Of a stretch of DNA of 64,000 nucleotides, positions 43,072 through 51,613 are shown piece after piece (the first letter of the stretch is position 1; every line of letters starts with the position of its first letter). Position numbers and translations under genes: made by a program. The DNA comes from Taklimakanibacter sp050246735 (lineage in GTDB: Bacteria > Pseudomonadota > Alphaproteobacteria > Rhizobiales > Aestuariivirgaceae). The notes beneath the pieces are model-generated. The model saw nothing but the letters and a program-made list of their open reading frames with translations. It was not told the origin of the DNA and made no database searches. The DNA is taken from positions 186,001 to 250,000 of the forward strand of contig JBFWVM010000006.1 of the NCBI GenBank assembly GCA_050246735.1. The letters run 5' to 3'.

Positions 43072-43374
43072 TCAGCCATTTGCCGGCGGCGGCGCCTCGG
43101 GCGGACGGCCGGTGAACCTGGTCACCGCCCAGGCGACGCCCAGGATCGCGAGCGAGATGACCGCCCACAGGATGATGGCGACGATCTCGCCGACATTCTG
43201 CAGGACGAGCGCCAGCCAGTTGATCAGCTCGACCGTCTCGGGGTCGGCGCCCACCTTGTCGGCATTGTCGGCGGCAAGCCCGGTCACCGCGCCGATGATC
43301 CAGTAGCCGAGCGCGGCGAGCGCCGTCCACAGGCCGACGCACAGCCAGGCAATGATCCAGATGACGTTTCTCAC
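43072..43374 (-). CDS. small membrane protein, partner of the DUF4112 gene
   Basis: The 100-residue protein has two transmembrane helices (about residues 5-33 and 58-85) and a proline-rich tail. It overlaps the upstream DUF4112 gene by 4 bases, so the two are co-translated. No family is recognised. Confidence 0.6.
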   Translation of the reverse strand: MRNVIWIIAWLCVGLWTALAALGYWIIGAVTGLAADNADKVGADPETVELINWLALVLQNVGEIVAIILWAVISLAILGVAWAVTRFTGRPPEAPPPANG

Positions 43375-43754
43375 GCGCGCGATTCCCGTTCGAAGTGATC
43401 CAGAAGCAGCTTCAGGTTGCGCGTATTGGATTTGAACAATACGTCGAAAATGTCTCCGGCGACTGGAATGGCGCCCAGGCCGGCGTCGATGGCGACATTG
43501 CCGATCATGCGTGCGACGAGCCGGGGCGGCGCGCCGAGGCGCAAGGCTTCCATCAGGGCAAATGCCGAAATGCCGATGCCGATCACGTCCCCGGCGCCCG
43601 GGATGAGACCCAGGGCGGAATCGGCGCCGAAACGGATGCGGGTTCCCGGGATGCGGAGAGCCGTATCCATGATATGCGCCAGGCGCTTCAGCCGCGCCAG
43701 GCTGCGGGCGCGATCGCCAGGGTCGAAGGCGGCAGCAGCCGTGAAAGAAGTCAT
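43371..43754 (-). CDS. DUF4112 domain protein
   Basis: The 127-residue protein shows the DUF4112 pattern: LAHIMDTALRIPGTRIRFGADSALGLIPGAGD, then IGNVAIDAGLGAIPVAGDIFDVLFKSNTRNLKLL, i.e. two glycine-proline-containing hydrophobic hairpins around small membrane-inserting helices. I chose the ATG at 43754 because AGGAGG stands 7 bases upstream; the longer frame has none. Function of the family is unknown; it is widespread in bacteria and probably membrane-associated. It overlaps the next small membrane protein gene and is divergent from rnpB. Confidence 0.8.
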   Translation of the reverse strand: MTSFTAAAAFDPGDRARSLARLKRLAHIMDTALRIPGTRIRFGADSALGLIPGAGDVIGIGISAFALMEALRLGAPPRLVARMIGNVAIDAGLGAIPVAGDIFDVLFKSNTRNLKLLLDHFERESRA

Positions 43755-43857
43755 CCTGTCCCCTCCTGGACGGCTGTTAAATGGGGGGCGGGACGCCGGT
43801 TTCAACCGGTTTGTCGTTCATGGCCGGTTGACGGCAGGTCGCCGGGTCCCTAACTCT

Positions 43858-44250
43858 CTTGGGCCAGCTGGCCGGATGACCGCCGGGAAGGCTTTCGAGC
43901 CTTCCGGGAGGAAAGTCCGGGCTCCATGGAGAAACGGTGCCGGGTAACGCCCGGCGGGGGCAACCCCAGGGATAGTGCCACAGAAAACAGACCGCTTCAG
44001 ATACGTCCGAAGCAAGGGTGAAACGGTGCGGCAAGAGCGCACCGCGCGGCCGGCAACGGGCGCGGCACGGTAAACCCCACCAGGAGCAAGACCGAATAGG
44101 GGTGGCGCGGGCCTCGCGGCCCAGGGTGTTTTTCCAACCCGCCGCCCGGGTTGGTCGCGCGAAGCGCATGGCGACATGCGTTCCAGATGAATGGTCATCC
44201 AGCGCCCGGAAGGGCGTGGACAGAACCCGGCTTACAGGCCGGCTGGCGCT
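43858..44250 (+). ncRNA. rnpB: RNase P RNA (class A, alphaproteobacterial)
   Basis: The catalytic RNA that matures the 5' ends of tRNAs. Visible landmarks are the conserved 5' core GAGGAAAGTCCGGGCTCC at 43908-43925, the GGAGCAAGACCGAATAGGGG region near 44082-44101, and the 3' core ACAGAACCCGGCTTACAG at 44220-44237, which pairs with the 5' core to make P4. Helix P1 is formed by 43863-43873 with 44237-44247 (11 bp, one G-U). The end is set by the P1 helix, followed by a T-rich run; exact ends are approximate. It precedes rsmH on the same strand. Confidence 0.93.
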
Positions 44251-44457
44251 TGTTTCTTTTTCCCCGGGCGCCCCTTCCGGCCACGGCTCGACCCCGCCGC
44301 CAACGGTTCGTTTCAACTCGTTGTTTCGCGGGCGCTCTTTCTTGCCGGGGAGGGGCCGCCCGACGGCCCGCCGCAGGGCTGCCGTCGAAACGATTTGTTA
44401 AGGCGGTGCGGAGCATTGTCGAATTTGCATTAGCAATCTGTTCACCGTACCGAAATC
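44251..44457 (+). other. rnpB-rsmH intergenic region without mraZ
   Basis: This 207-base gap begins with a T-rich run after the P1 helix, which could end rnpB transcription, and becomes AT-rich just before rsmH, where a promoter for the dcw operon is likely. No MraZ reading frame or its direct-repeat binding sites were seen. Confidence 0.5.
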
Positions 44458-45471
44458 ATGACCCTATCGCCTAGCGCAGATGCCCGGCACCGGCCGGTGA
44501 TGCTCGCGGAGGTGCTCGCTGCACTGGCGCCGCGCGATGGCGGCATCTATGTCGACGGGACATTCGGCGCCGGCGGCTATACGCGCGGCCTCCTCGGCGC
44601 GGCGCGCTGCAAGGTCCTGGCCATCGACCGTGATCCGCAGGCGATCTCGGGAGGTGCGGCACTCCTCGCCGATTTTCCCGATCGCCTGACCCTGGTCGAA
44701 GGCCGCTTCAGCGACATGGAACGCCTCGCCGGACTCTCCGGCATAGCCATGATCGACGGGGCGACGCTCGACGTCGGCGTTTCCTCGATGCAGCTCGACG
44801 AGGCCCGGCGCGGTTTCTCCTTCGCCAAGGAAGGCCCGCTCGACATGCGCATGGAGCAGAAGGGCCTCTCGGCCGCCGACATCGTGAACCGCGCCGAAGC
44901 CGATGAGCTTACGCGCATCATCGGCATACTGGGCGAGGAGCGCAAAGCCCGCGCCATTGCCCAGGCCATCGTGAAAGCGCGGAAGGAAGGGCCGATCCTG
45001 ACCACACAGGCGCTGGTGCGCGCCATCGAGAAGGCCACGGGAAAGCAGCGGCCGCAGGACCGCATCCACCCGGCGACGCGCACCTTCCAGGCCTTGCGCA
45101 TCCACGTGAACCGGGAGCTCGAGGAATTGGCGCTGGCCCTGGCGGCGGCGGAGCGGATGCTCAGGCCCGGCGGTCGGCTGGCGGTCGTCACCTTCCACTC
45201 GCTGGAGGACCGCATCGTGAAGCGGTTCTTCGCCGAGCGCAGCGGCAAGCCGTCCTCGTCGTCGCGCCATATGCCCGGACGCGAGACGGCGCGGGCGGCA
45301 CGCTTCACGCCCGTGTTCAAGGGGCATCGGCAGCCGGGCGCCGCCGAGATGGCGCGCAATCCCCGTGCCCGCTCGGCCAAGCTGCGCGCCGGCGAGCGGA
45401 CCGAGGCCCAGGCCCTGCCGCTCGATCTCGCGGATATCGCCGTTCCACAACTCGAAGGACCGCACCGCTGA
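44458..45471 (+). CDS. rsmH: 16S rRNA (cytosine-1402 N4)-methyltransferase RsmH
   Basis: The 337-residue protein belongs to the MraW/RsmH family. HRPVMLAEVLAALAPRDGGIYVDGTFGAGGYTRGLL opens it (split into binding loop and strand), with the SAM-binding DGTFGAGGYT near residues 32-41. GVSSMQLDEARRGFSF follows near 107-122 and GGRLAVVTFHSLEDRIVKRFF near 237-257. RsmH methylates N4 of C1402 in the ribosomal P site. It is the first gene of the dcw run here. Its last base overlaps the ftsL ATG (TGATG). Confidence 0.95.
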   Translation: MTLSPSADARHRPVMLAEVLAALAPRDGGIYVDGTFGAGGYTRGLLGAARCKVLAIDRDPQAISGGAALLADFPDRLTLVEGRFSDMERLAGLSGIAMIDGATLDVGVSSMQLDEARRGFSFAKEGPLDMRMEQKGLSAADIVNRAEADELTRIIGILGEERKARAIAQAIVKARKEGPILTTQALVRAIEKATGKQRPQDRIHPATRTFQALRIHVNRELEELALALAAAERMLRPGGRLAVVTFHSLEDRIVKRFFAERSGKPSSSSRHMPGRETARAARFTPVFKGHRQPGAAEMARNPRARSAKLRAGERTEAQALPLDLADIAVPQLEGPHR

Positions 45472-45821
45472 TGCTCAGAGCCTTCAACGCCTGTCTGGTC
45501 CTGGCGGTGCTCGCGGCCGCCTATGTGCTCTATTCGCTCGAACATTCCATCAGGGGCGCGGAGCGCCAGATCGCGCGCTCGCATGCCCAGATCGCCAACG
45601 AGAAGGAAATGATCGGTCTTCTCCATGCCGAATGGTCGAGCCTGGTGCGCCCCGAACGCCTGCAGCGGCTTTCCAACCGGTATCTGAAGCTCAGGCGCAT
45701 CTCCCCCGACCAGTTCGTGAAGATCAACGAGCTTGCCGCGCGCATTCCCGCCGAGCCGCCGGTGAAGCTCGAGGAAGAGGGCAAGGACGCGATCGGCGAC
45801 ATTCTCAAGGCGATGGAGTGA
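45471..45821 (+). CDS. ftsL: cell division protein FtsL
   Basis: The 116-residue bitopic protein has one N-terminal transmembrane helix (about residues 3-25), then a heptad-like coiled coil (EHSIRGAERQIARSHAQIANEKEMIGLL in successive heptads) and a RLQRLSNRYLKLRRISPDQF segment typical of alphaproteobacterial FtsL. FtsL joins FtsB and FtsQ at the septum and activates FtsWI. The start overlaps the rsmH stop. Length fits. Assignment rests on position, topology and the WSSLVRPERLQRL motif. Confidence 0.88.
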   Translation: MLRAFNACLVLAVLAAAYVLYSLEHSIRGAERQIARSHAQIANEKEMIGLLHAEWSSLVRPERLQRLSNRYLKLRRISPDQFVKINELAARIPAEPPVKLEEEGKDAIGDILKAME

Positions 45822-45826
45822 GACCT

Positions 45827-47515
45827 GTGACCCCGGTCAGCGCGCGCAAGGATGGACATCTCGCCGGCCGCAACCGCCTGCGTCTGGTGAGCGCGGGCTT
45901 CATCCTGTTCTTCATGTCGATCGGCACCCAGCTCGGCTTTCTCACGCTCTGGCAGAGCAGCCCCGAGCGACCGGCCGTCGAATACAGCGAAAGGCTGCCG
46001 CGGCCCGATATCGTCGACCGCAACGGCGTGGTGCTGGCCACCGACGTCAAGGTGTCCTCGCTCTTCGCCGATCCGCGAAAGATCCTCGACGTCGACGAGG
46101 CGGTCGAGCTCCTCACCGCCACCGCGTCGGGCTTCGACGCCAAGTCGCTGCGCCAGAAATTGCAGCAGCCGAACCGCGCCTTCGTCTGGCTCAAGCGCGA
46201 GATGAGCCCGACGGAGCGCGAGGCGATCCACAATCTCGGCATTCCCGGCCTCGGCTTCCGGGTGGAGACCAAGCGCGTCTATCCGATGGGCCGGCTCGCC
46301 GCCCATGTGCTGGGCTATGTCGATCTCGATTCGAAAGGCATCGCCGGCATCGAGAAGTTCCTCGACGATCAGGGCGCGCTCTACACCGCTTCGCTCGCCG
46401 AGGACGACGACCGCGCCATGCCGGCCGTGCTGTCGATCGACATCCGCGTCCAGCACGCGCTTGCCGACGAGCTCGCCAAGGCCGTCGCCAAGTTCCATGC
46501 CAAGGCCGGCGGCGCCATCGTGCTCGACGTGAACAGCGGCGAGGTGCTGGGCCTCGTCTCGCTGCCCGACTTCAATCCCAACCAGGAAGACAAGAACTTC
46601 ACCTTCGACCAGGCCAACAGGATGACGAGCGGGGTCTTCGAGCTGGGCTCGGTCATCAAGGCGGTGACTTTCGCCATGGCGCTCGACTATGGCGCGGCCG
46701 ACATGACGAGCCGGTTCGACGCCCGTACTCCCCTGGTGATCGGGCGCAATGTCATCCATGATTTCCATCCGACGAGGCGCATCCTGACGCTGCCCGAGGT
46801 CTTCATCAACTCCTCCAATATCGGCACGGCGCGCATGGCGCTCGGCATCGAGCTGTCCAGGCACAAGGATTTCCTGCGCCGGGTCGGGCTGATGGACCGG
46901 CTGGTCACCGAATTGCCGGAGAACGCCAAGCCGTTGCTGCCGCAGCGCTGGGGCAAGCTGGTCCAGGCCACCGTGGCGTTTGGTCACGGTTTCGCCGTAC
47001 AGCCCCTGCAAGGAGCCCAGGTGGTGGCAAGTCTGATCAATGGCGGGAACATGATGCCGGTGACCTTCCTGAAGCGCGACCGGGCCGTTGCCCAGGCGGT
47101 GGCGCGCCGGGTGGTGAAGCCGGAGACCAGCGAGAAGCTGCGCTATCTGTTCCGTCTCAACGCGCTCGAGGGCAGCGCCCGCAAGGCCGACGCCAACGCG
47201 CCGGGCTACCGGGTCGGCGGCAAGACCGGCACCGCCGAGAAGGTGGTCAACGGGCGCTATGACAAGAACAAGAACCTCACGTCCTTCGTCGGCGCGTTCC
47301 CGATGGACGATCCGCGCTATGTCGTGATGGTGATGCTCGACGAACCGCAGGCGACGCCCGAAACCTATGGCTTCTCAACGTCCGGCTGGAACGCGGTGCC
47401 CACGGCCGGCAACGTCGTCGCCCGCATCGCGCCGCTGCTCGGCATCGAACCCGTTCTCACCGACGAGGAGCGCAAGGCGCTCGCCAAAAAGGCGGAGAAG
47501 GAGGGGAGGACCTGA
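45827..47515 (+). CDS. ftsI: septal peptidoglycan transpeptidase FtsI (PBP3)
   Basis: This class B penicillin-binding protein of about 562 residues is read from GTG at 45827, 5 bases after ftsL. There is one transmembrane helix near residues 18-40. The N-terminal dimerisation domain starts at RPDIVDRNGVVLATDV. Transpeptidase motifs are the active-site SxxK in FELGSVIKAVTF (serine near residue 273), SSN in FINSSNIGTARMAL, and KTGTAEK near 466. It crosslinks septal peptidoglycan with FtsW. The upstream open frame extension is out of keeping with homologues, so GTG is preferred. Confidence 0.95.
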   Translation: MTPVSARKDGHLAGRNRLRLVSAGFILFFMSIGTQLGFLTLWQSSPERPAVEYSERLPRPDIVDRNGVVLATDVKVSSLFADPRKILDVDEAVELLTATASGFDAKSLRQKLQQPNRAFVWLKREMSPTEREAIHNLGIPGLGFRVETKRVYPMGRLAAHVLGYVDLDSKGIAGIEKFLDDQGALYTASLAEDDDRAMPAVLSIDIRVQHALADELAKAVAKFHAKAGGAIVLDVNSGEVLGLVSLPDFNPNQEDKNFTFDQANRMTSGVFELGSVIKAVTFAMALDYGAADMTSRFDARTPLVIGRNVIHDFHPTRRILTLPEVFINSSNIGTARMALGIELSRHKDFLRRVGLMDRLVTELPENAKPLLPQRWGKLVQATVAFGHGFAVQPLQGAQVVASLINGGNMMPVTFLKRDRAVAQAVARRVVKPETSEKLRYLFRLNALEGSARKADANAPGYRVGGKTGTAEKVVNGRYDKNKNLTSFVGAFPMDDPRYVVMVMLDEPQATPETYGFSTSGWNAVPTAGNVVARIAPLLGIEPVLTDEERKALAKKAEKEGRT

Positions 47516-47517
47516 CG

Positions 47518-48984
47518 ATGAGCGTCCTGCTCTCGAGGCTGCTGGCGGATGACGCGGCTCTGCCGCGCGGCGCCGAGGACGCCGCGATATCGGGCCTCAC
47601 CGCCGACAGCCGCCAGGTGAAGCCCGGCTACCTGTTCGCGGCATTGCCCGGCAGCAAGGTCGACGGCGCAAAGTTCATTCCGCAAGCGATCGAGGCCGGT
47701 GCCGCCGCCGTCATCGCCGGCGCATCGGCGCCCGTACCCAGGGCGAACTCCATCCTGATCAAGGCGGAGAATCCGCATCAGCTCTTCGCCCGCATCGCCT
47801 CGCGCTTCGCCGGCAGCCAGCCCGACATCGTCGTGGCGGTCACCGGCACCAACGGCAAGACATCGGTCGCGGCTTTCGTGCGCCAGATCTGGCAGTCGAT
47901 GGGCTTCCGCGCCGCGAGCATCGGCACCGTCGGCATCGTCGGGCCGGCGGGCGAGGAATATCTCGCCCATACGACGCCCGATCCGGTGAAGCTGCACCAC
48001 ACGCTGGCGGGCCTCGCGCTCGATCACGTGACGCACCTCGCCATGGAAGCCTCGAGCCATGGGCTGGCGCAATTCCGTCTGGACGGGGTCCGCCTCGCGG
48101 CGGCGGGCTTCACCAACCTCACCCGCGACCATCTCGACTATCACCCGACATTCGAGGACTACTTCGCCGCCAAGATGCGGCTGTTCTCGGAATTGCTGCC
48201 GGAAGGCGCCACGGCGGTGATCAATGCCGACAGCGATATCGCCGGAGACGTGATGGGGCGCGCCCGGTCCCATGATCTCAGGATATTCACCGTCGGCGCG
48301 AAGGGCACCGGGGTCAAGCTCGTCTCCAGCGTGCGCGACGGCTTCGGCCAGCGCCTGGTGCTCGCCACGGTGAGCGGGCAGCATGAGATCTATCTGCCTC
48401 TGGTCGGTGATTTCCAGGTATCGAATGCGCTCGTCGCCGCGGGCCTGGTGATCGCGACCGGCGGCGAGGAAGCGCTCGTCATCCATGCGCTCGAATCGCT
48501 CAAGGGCGCCAAGGGCCGCCTCGATCTGGTGGCGCATTCGGCCTCGGGCGCGCCGATCTTCGTCGACTATGCCCACACGCCTGATGCCCTCGAAAAGGCC
48601 ATCCTGGCGCTGAAGCCCTATGCGAAGCGCAAGCTTGCCGTCGTCTTCGGCGCCGGCGGCGATCGCGACAAGGGCAAGCGCCCGCAGATGGGCGCGATCG
48701 TGGCCAGGCTCGCCGATATTCCCTATGTGACCGACGACAATCCGCGCTCGGAGGATCCGGCGGTGATCCGCCGCGAGGTGATGGCGGGATGTCCCGGCGG
48801 CATCGACATCGGCGACCGCGCGCTCGCCATTCGCACCGCGGTGGACGCGCTGGAGGACGGCGACATACTTCTCGTCGCCGGCAAGGGCCATGAACCCGGC
48901 CAGGCGATCGGCGGCAAGGTGCTGCCCTTCAGCGATCATGATGCGGTCAGGGCGGCGGTCGCGGGCGAGGACTATCATGGCTGA
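47518..48984 (+). CDS. murE: UDP-MurNAc-Ala-Glu:meso-diaminopimelate ligase MurE
   Basis: The 488-residue Mur ligase starts 2 bases after ftsI. The N-terminal domain has ISGLTADSRQVKPGYLFAALPG; the central ATPase has VTGTNGKTSVAAF near residues 116-128; the acceptor-binding DNPRSEDP near 405-412 is the signature for meso-diaminopimelate rather than lysine. The carbamylated-lysine region is in the expected place. It overlaps murF by 8 bases. Confidence 0.96.
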   Translation: MSVLLSRLLADDAALPRGAEDAAISGLTADSRQVKPGYLFAALPGSKVDGAKFIPQAIEAGAAAVIAGASAPVPRANSILIKAENPHQLFARIASRFAGSQPDIVVAVTGTNGKTSVAAFVRQIWQSMGFRAASIGTVGIVGPAGEEYLAHTTPDPVKLHHTLAGLALDHVTHLAMEASSHGLAQFRLDGVRLAAAGFTNLTRDHLDYHPTFEDYFAAKMRLFSELLPEGATAVINADSDIAGDVMGRARSHDLRIFTVGAKGTGVKLVSSVRDGFGQRLVLATVSGQHEIYLPLVGDFQVSNALVAAGLVIATGGEEALVIHALESLKGAKGRLDLVAHSASGAPIFVDYAHTPDALEKAILALKPYAKRKLAVVFGAGGDRDKGKRPQMGAIVARLADIPYVTDDNPRSEDPAVIRREVMAGCPGGIDIGDRALAIRTAVDALEDGDILLVAGKGHEPGQAIGGKVLPFSDHDAVRAAVAGEDYHG

Positions 48985-50518
48985 GCCGGTGCTGTGGACG
49001 GTCGACGAGCTCGTCGCCATCACCGGCGGCGCCTTGCGCGGCGCCGTGGCGATGCCGCTGACCGGCGTGTCGATCGACAGCCGCAGTGCTGCCGAAGGCG
49101 ACATCTTCGCCGCCATCAAGGGCGACCGCGTCGACGGCCACGATTATGCTGAGACCGCGCTCGCGGCCGGGGCCGGGCTCGCCATCGTGTCGCGCCCGAC
49201 GGCGGCCATGGCCGCCTCGGGTCCGCTGCTCGTCGTCGACGACGTGCTCGAGGCCCTGGAGAAGATCGGGCTCGCCTCGCGGGCCAGATCGAAGGCCCGG
49301 ATCATCGCGGTGACCGGCAGCGTCGGCAAGACCAGCACCAAGGAGATGCTGCGCCTGGCGTTGTCGGCATCGGGCTATACCCACGCCTCGGTCGCCTCGT
49401 TCAACAACCACTGGGGCGTGCCGCTGACGCTGGCGCGCATGCCGGCCGACACCGCCTATGGCGTGTTCGAGATCGGCATGAACCATGCGGGCGAGATCAC
49501 GCCGCTGGTCAAGATGGTGCGCCCGCATGTCGCCGTCATCACCACCGTGGTCGCGAGCCATCTCGGCTATTTCTCCTCCCTCGCCGAGATCGCCGACGCC
49601 AAGGCCGAGATATTCTCCGGCGTCGAACCGGGCGGCCATGCGATCCTCAATTGCGACAACGAGTATTTCGACCGGCTCGCCGCGGCCGCCGGAGCGGCCG
49701 GCATCCGCGACGTCGTGGGCTTCGGCAGGCATGGCGCGGCGGGGGTGAGGCTCGAAAGAACCGCACTCCATGCCGACTGCTCCTGCATCACGGCCTCGGT
49801 CCTGGGCGAGGCGGTGATCTACAAGCTCGGCATTCCGGGCGAGCATATGGTGCTCAACAGTCTGGCGGCGCTCGCCGCCGTCAAGCTGGCGGGCGCCGAT
49901 CTGGCGCGGGCGGGCCTGGCTCTCGCCGCGGTCCGGCCGGCCAAGGGGCGGGGCGTGCAGTCGCTGCTCAGGGCGCCGGGCGGCCGCATTCTCCTCATCG
50001 ACGAAAGCTACAACGCCAACCCGGTCTCGGTGCGCGCCGCGCTGGCCCTGCTCAGGCGGGCCGAGCCCGGCAGAGGCGGCCGCCGCATCGCGGTCCTCGG
50101 CGACATGCTGGAGCTCGGCCGCGAGGCGGAGGCCCTCCATGCCGAGCTTGCCGGCGCTGTAGACGAGGCCAAGGTCGATGTCCTATATGCCTGCGGGCCT
50201 CTCATGGCCCATCTCTGGGACAGGATTCCGCCCGGCCGGCGCGGCGCCTATGCCGAAAAATCGGATGGCCTTGCGGCCTCGCTCCTGGGCGGGCTGAAAG
50301 CCGGAGATGTGGTGATGGTCAAGGGGTCGCTCGGCAGCCGCATGGGGCCGCTGGTCGATGCCATAAGAGGGCAGTTCACCGAAGATCGCGATGCCCCTGG
50401 ACCGAAGCCGTCCACGGGCATGACCGCGATCGTCTCCAACACCAAGGAGCGGGGCTTTCGCGAAGGACCGGCGTCCGCCTTCTCGCGTCCCGCACCGCCC
50501 GACAAGGACGGCCGCTGA
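48977..50518 (+). CDS. murF: UDP-MurNAc-pentapeptide synthetase MurF
   Basis: The 513-residue Mur ligase adds D-Ala-D-Ala. The P-loop AVTGSVGKTSTKEML lies near residues 112-126, ASFNNHWGVPLTLAR near 142-156, FEIGMNHAGEI near 166-176 and LLIDESYNANPVS near 339-351. I chose the ATG at 48977, 8 bases inside the end of murE, because upstream residues are murE in another frame. About 35 residues after the usual end (from DAIRGQF onward) form a polar, proline-rich tail not needed for the fold. The stop overlaps the mraY ATG. Confidence 0.95.
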   Translation: MAEPVLWTVDELVAITGGALRGAVAMPLTGVSIDSRSAAEGDIFAAIKGDRVDGHDYAETALAAGAGLAIVSRPTAAMAASGPLLVVDDVLEALEKIGLASRARSKARIIAVTGSVGKTSTKEMLRLALSASGYTHASVASFNNHWGVPLTLARMPADTAYGVFEIGMNHAGEITPLVKMVRPHVAVITTVVASHLGYFSSLAEIADAKAEIFSGVEPGGHAILNCDNEYFDRLAAAAGAAGIRDVVGFGRHGAAGVRLERTALHADCSCITASVLGEAVIYKLGIPGEHMVLNSLAALAAVKLAGADLARAGLALAAVRPAKGRGVQSLLRAPGGRILLIDESYNANPVSVRAALALLRRAEPGRGGRRIAVLGDMLELGREAEALHAELAGAVDEAKVDVLYACGPLMAHLWDRIPPGRRGAYAEKSDGLAASLLGGLKAGDVVMVKGSLGSRMGPLVDAIRGQFTEDRDAPGPKPSTGMTAIVSNTKERGFREGPASAFSRPAPPDKDGR

Positions 50519-51606
50519 TGCTCTATCACCTGCTCACCAGCCTGACCGACGAGGTCTCGGTCCTCAACGTCTTCCGCTACCAGACGACGCGGACGGGGTC
50601 GGCCATCCTCACGGCACTCCTGTTCATCTGGTGGTTCGGCCCGACCATCATCTCGCTGCTCAAGGTGAAGCAGGGCAGGGGCCAGCCCATCCGCAGCGAC
50701 GGGCCGCAGCGCCATATCGTCGAGAAGCAGGGCACGCCGACCATGGGCGGGCTCATGATCCTGTCCGGCATCCTCGTCTCGACGCTGCTGTGGGCCGATC
50801 TCACCAATTACTATGTGTGGGCCGTCCTCTTCGTGACGCTGGGCTTCGGCGCCATCGGCTTCTATGACGACTTCCTCAAGGTGACCAAGGCGACGACGGA
50901 CGGCTTTTCCGGAAAGGTCCGGCTGCTGGTCGAAATCCTCATCGCCGCGGTCGCCGTCGCCATCTTCATGGGCATCGGCGACAAGACGATCTCGAGCGCG
51001 CTCGCCGTGCCGTTCTTCAAGGACGTGCTTCTCCAGTTCGGCGTCTTCTTCCTGGCGGTCGGCATATTCATCATCGTCGGCGCCGGCAATGCGGTGAACA
51101 TGACCGACGGCCTCGACGGGCTTGCCATCGTTCCGGTGATGATCGCCGCCGGCAGCTACGGCCTCATCGCCTATCTCGTCGGCAATGCGGTGTTCGCCGA
51201 ATATCTCCAGCTCCACAACGTCAAGGGCACCGGCGAGCTTGCGGTCCTGTGCGGCGCCATCCTCGGCGCCGGACTCGGCTTCCTGTGGTTCAACGCGCCG
51301 CCGGCGATGATCTTCATGGGCGACACCGGATCGCTGTCGCTGGGCGGCGCGCTCGGCGCCATCGCGGTGGCGGTCAAGCATGAGATCGTGCTCGGCATCA
51401 TCGGCGGGCTATTCGTGCTCGAAACCGCCTCCGTCATCGTCCAGGTGGCATCCTTCAAGCTCACCGGCAAGCGCGTCTTCGCCATGGCTCCCTTGCACCA
51501 TCATTTCGAGCAGAAGGGCTGGAAGGAGCCCACCATCGTCATCCGCTTCTGGATCATCGCCTTCGTCCTCGCGCTGATCGGACTGTCGACGCTGAAGCTC
51601 AGGTAG
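50518..51606 (+). CDS. mraY: phospho-MurNAc-pentapeptide translocase MraY
   Basis: The 362-residue polytopic enzyme of about ten transmembrane helices makes lipid I. It has KQGTPTMGGLMI near residues 72-83, GFYDDFLKVTK near 115-125, NAVNMTDGLDGLA near 193-205 (catalytic Asp region), and FMGDTGSLSLGG near 263-274, then APLHHHFE near 323-330. The ATG at 50518 overlaps the murF TGA. The much longer open frame upstream is a murF shadow. Confidence 0.96.
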   Translation: MLYHLLTSLTDEVSVLNVFRYQTTRTGSAILTALLFIWWFGPTIISLLKVKQGRGQPIRSDGPQRHIVEKQGTPTMGGLMILSGILVSTLLWADLTNYYVWAVLFVTLGFGAIGFYDDFLKVTKATTDGFSGKVRLLVEILIAAVAVAIFMGIGDKTISSALAVPFFKDVLLQFGVFFLAVGIFIIVGAGNAVNMTDGLDGLAIVPVMIAAGSYGLIAYLVGNAVFAEYLQLHNVKGTGELAVLCGAILGAGLGFLWFNAPPAMIFMGDTGSLSLGGALGAIAVAVKHEIVLGIIGGLFVLETASVIVQVASFKLTGKRVFAMAPLHHHFEQKGWKEPTIVIRFWIIAFVLALIGLSTLKLR

Positions 51607-51613
51607 GCCGCGG

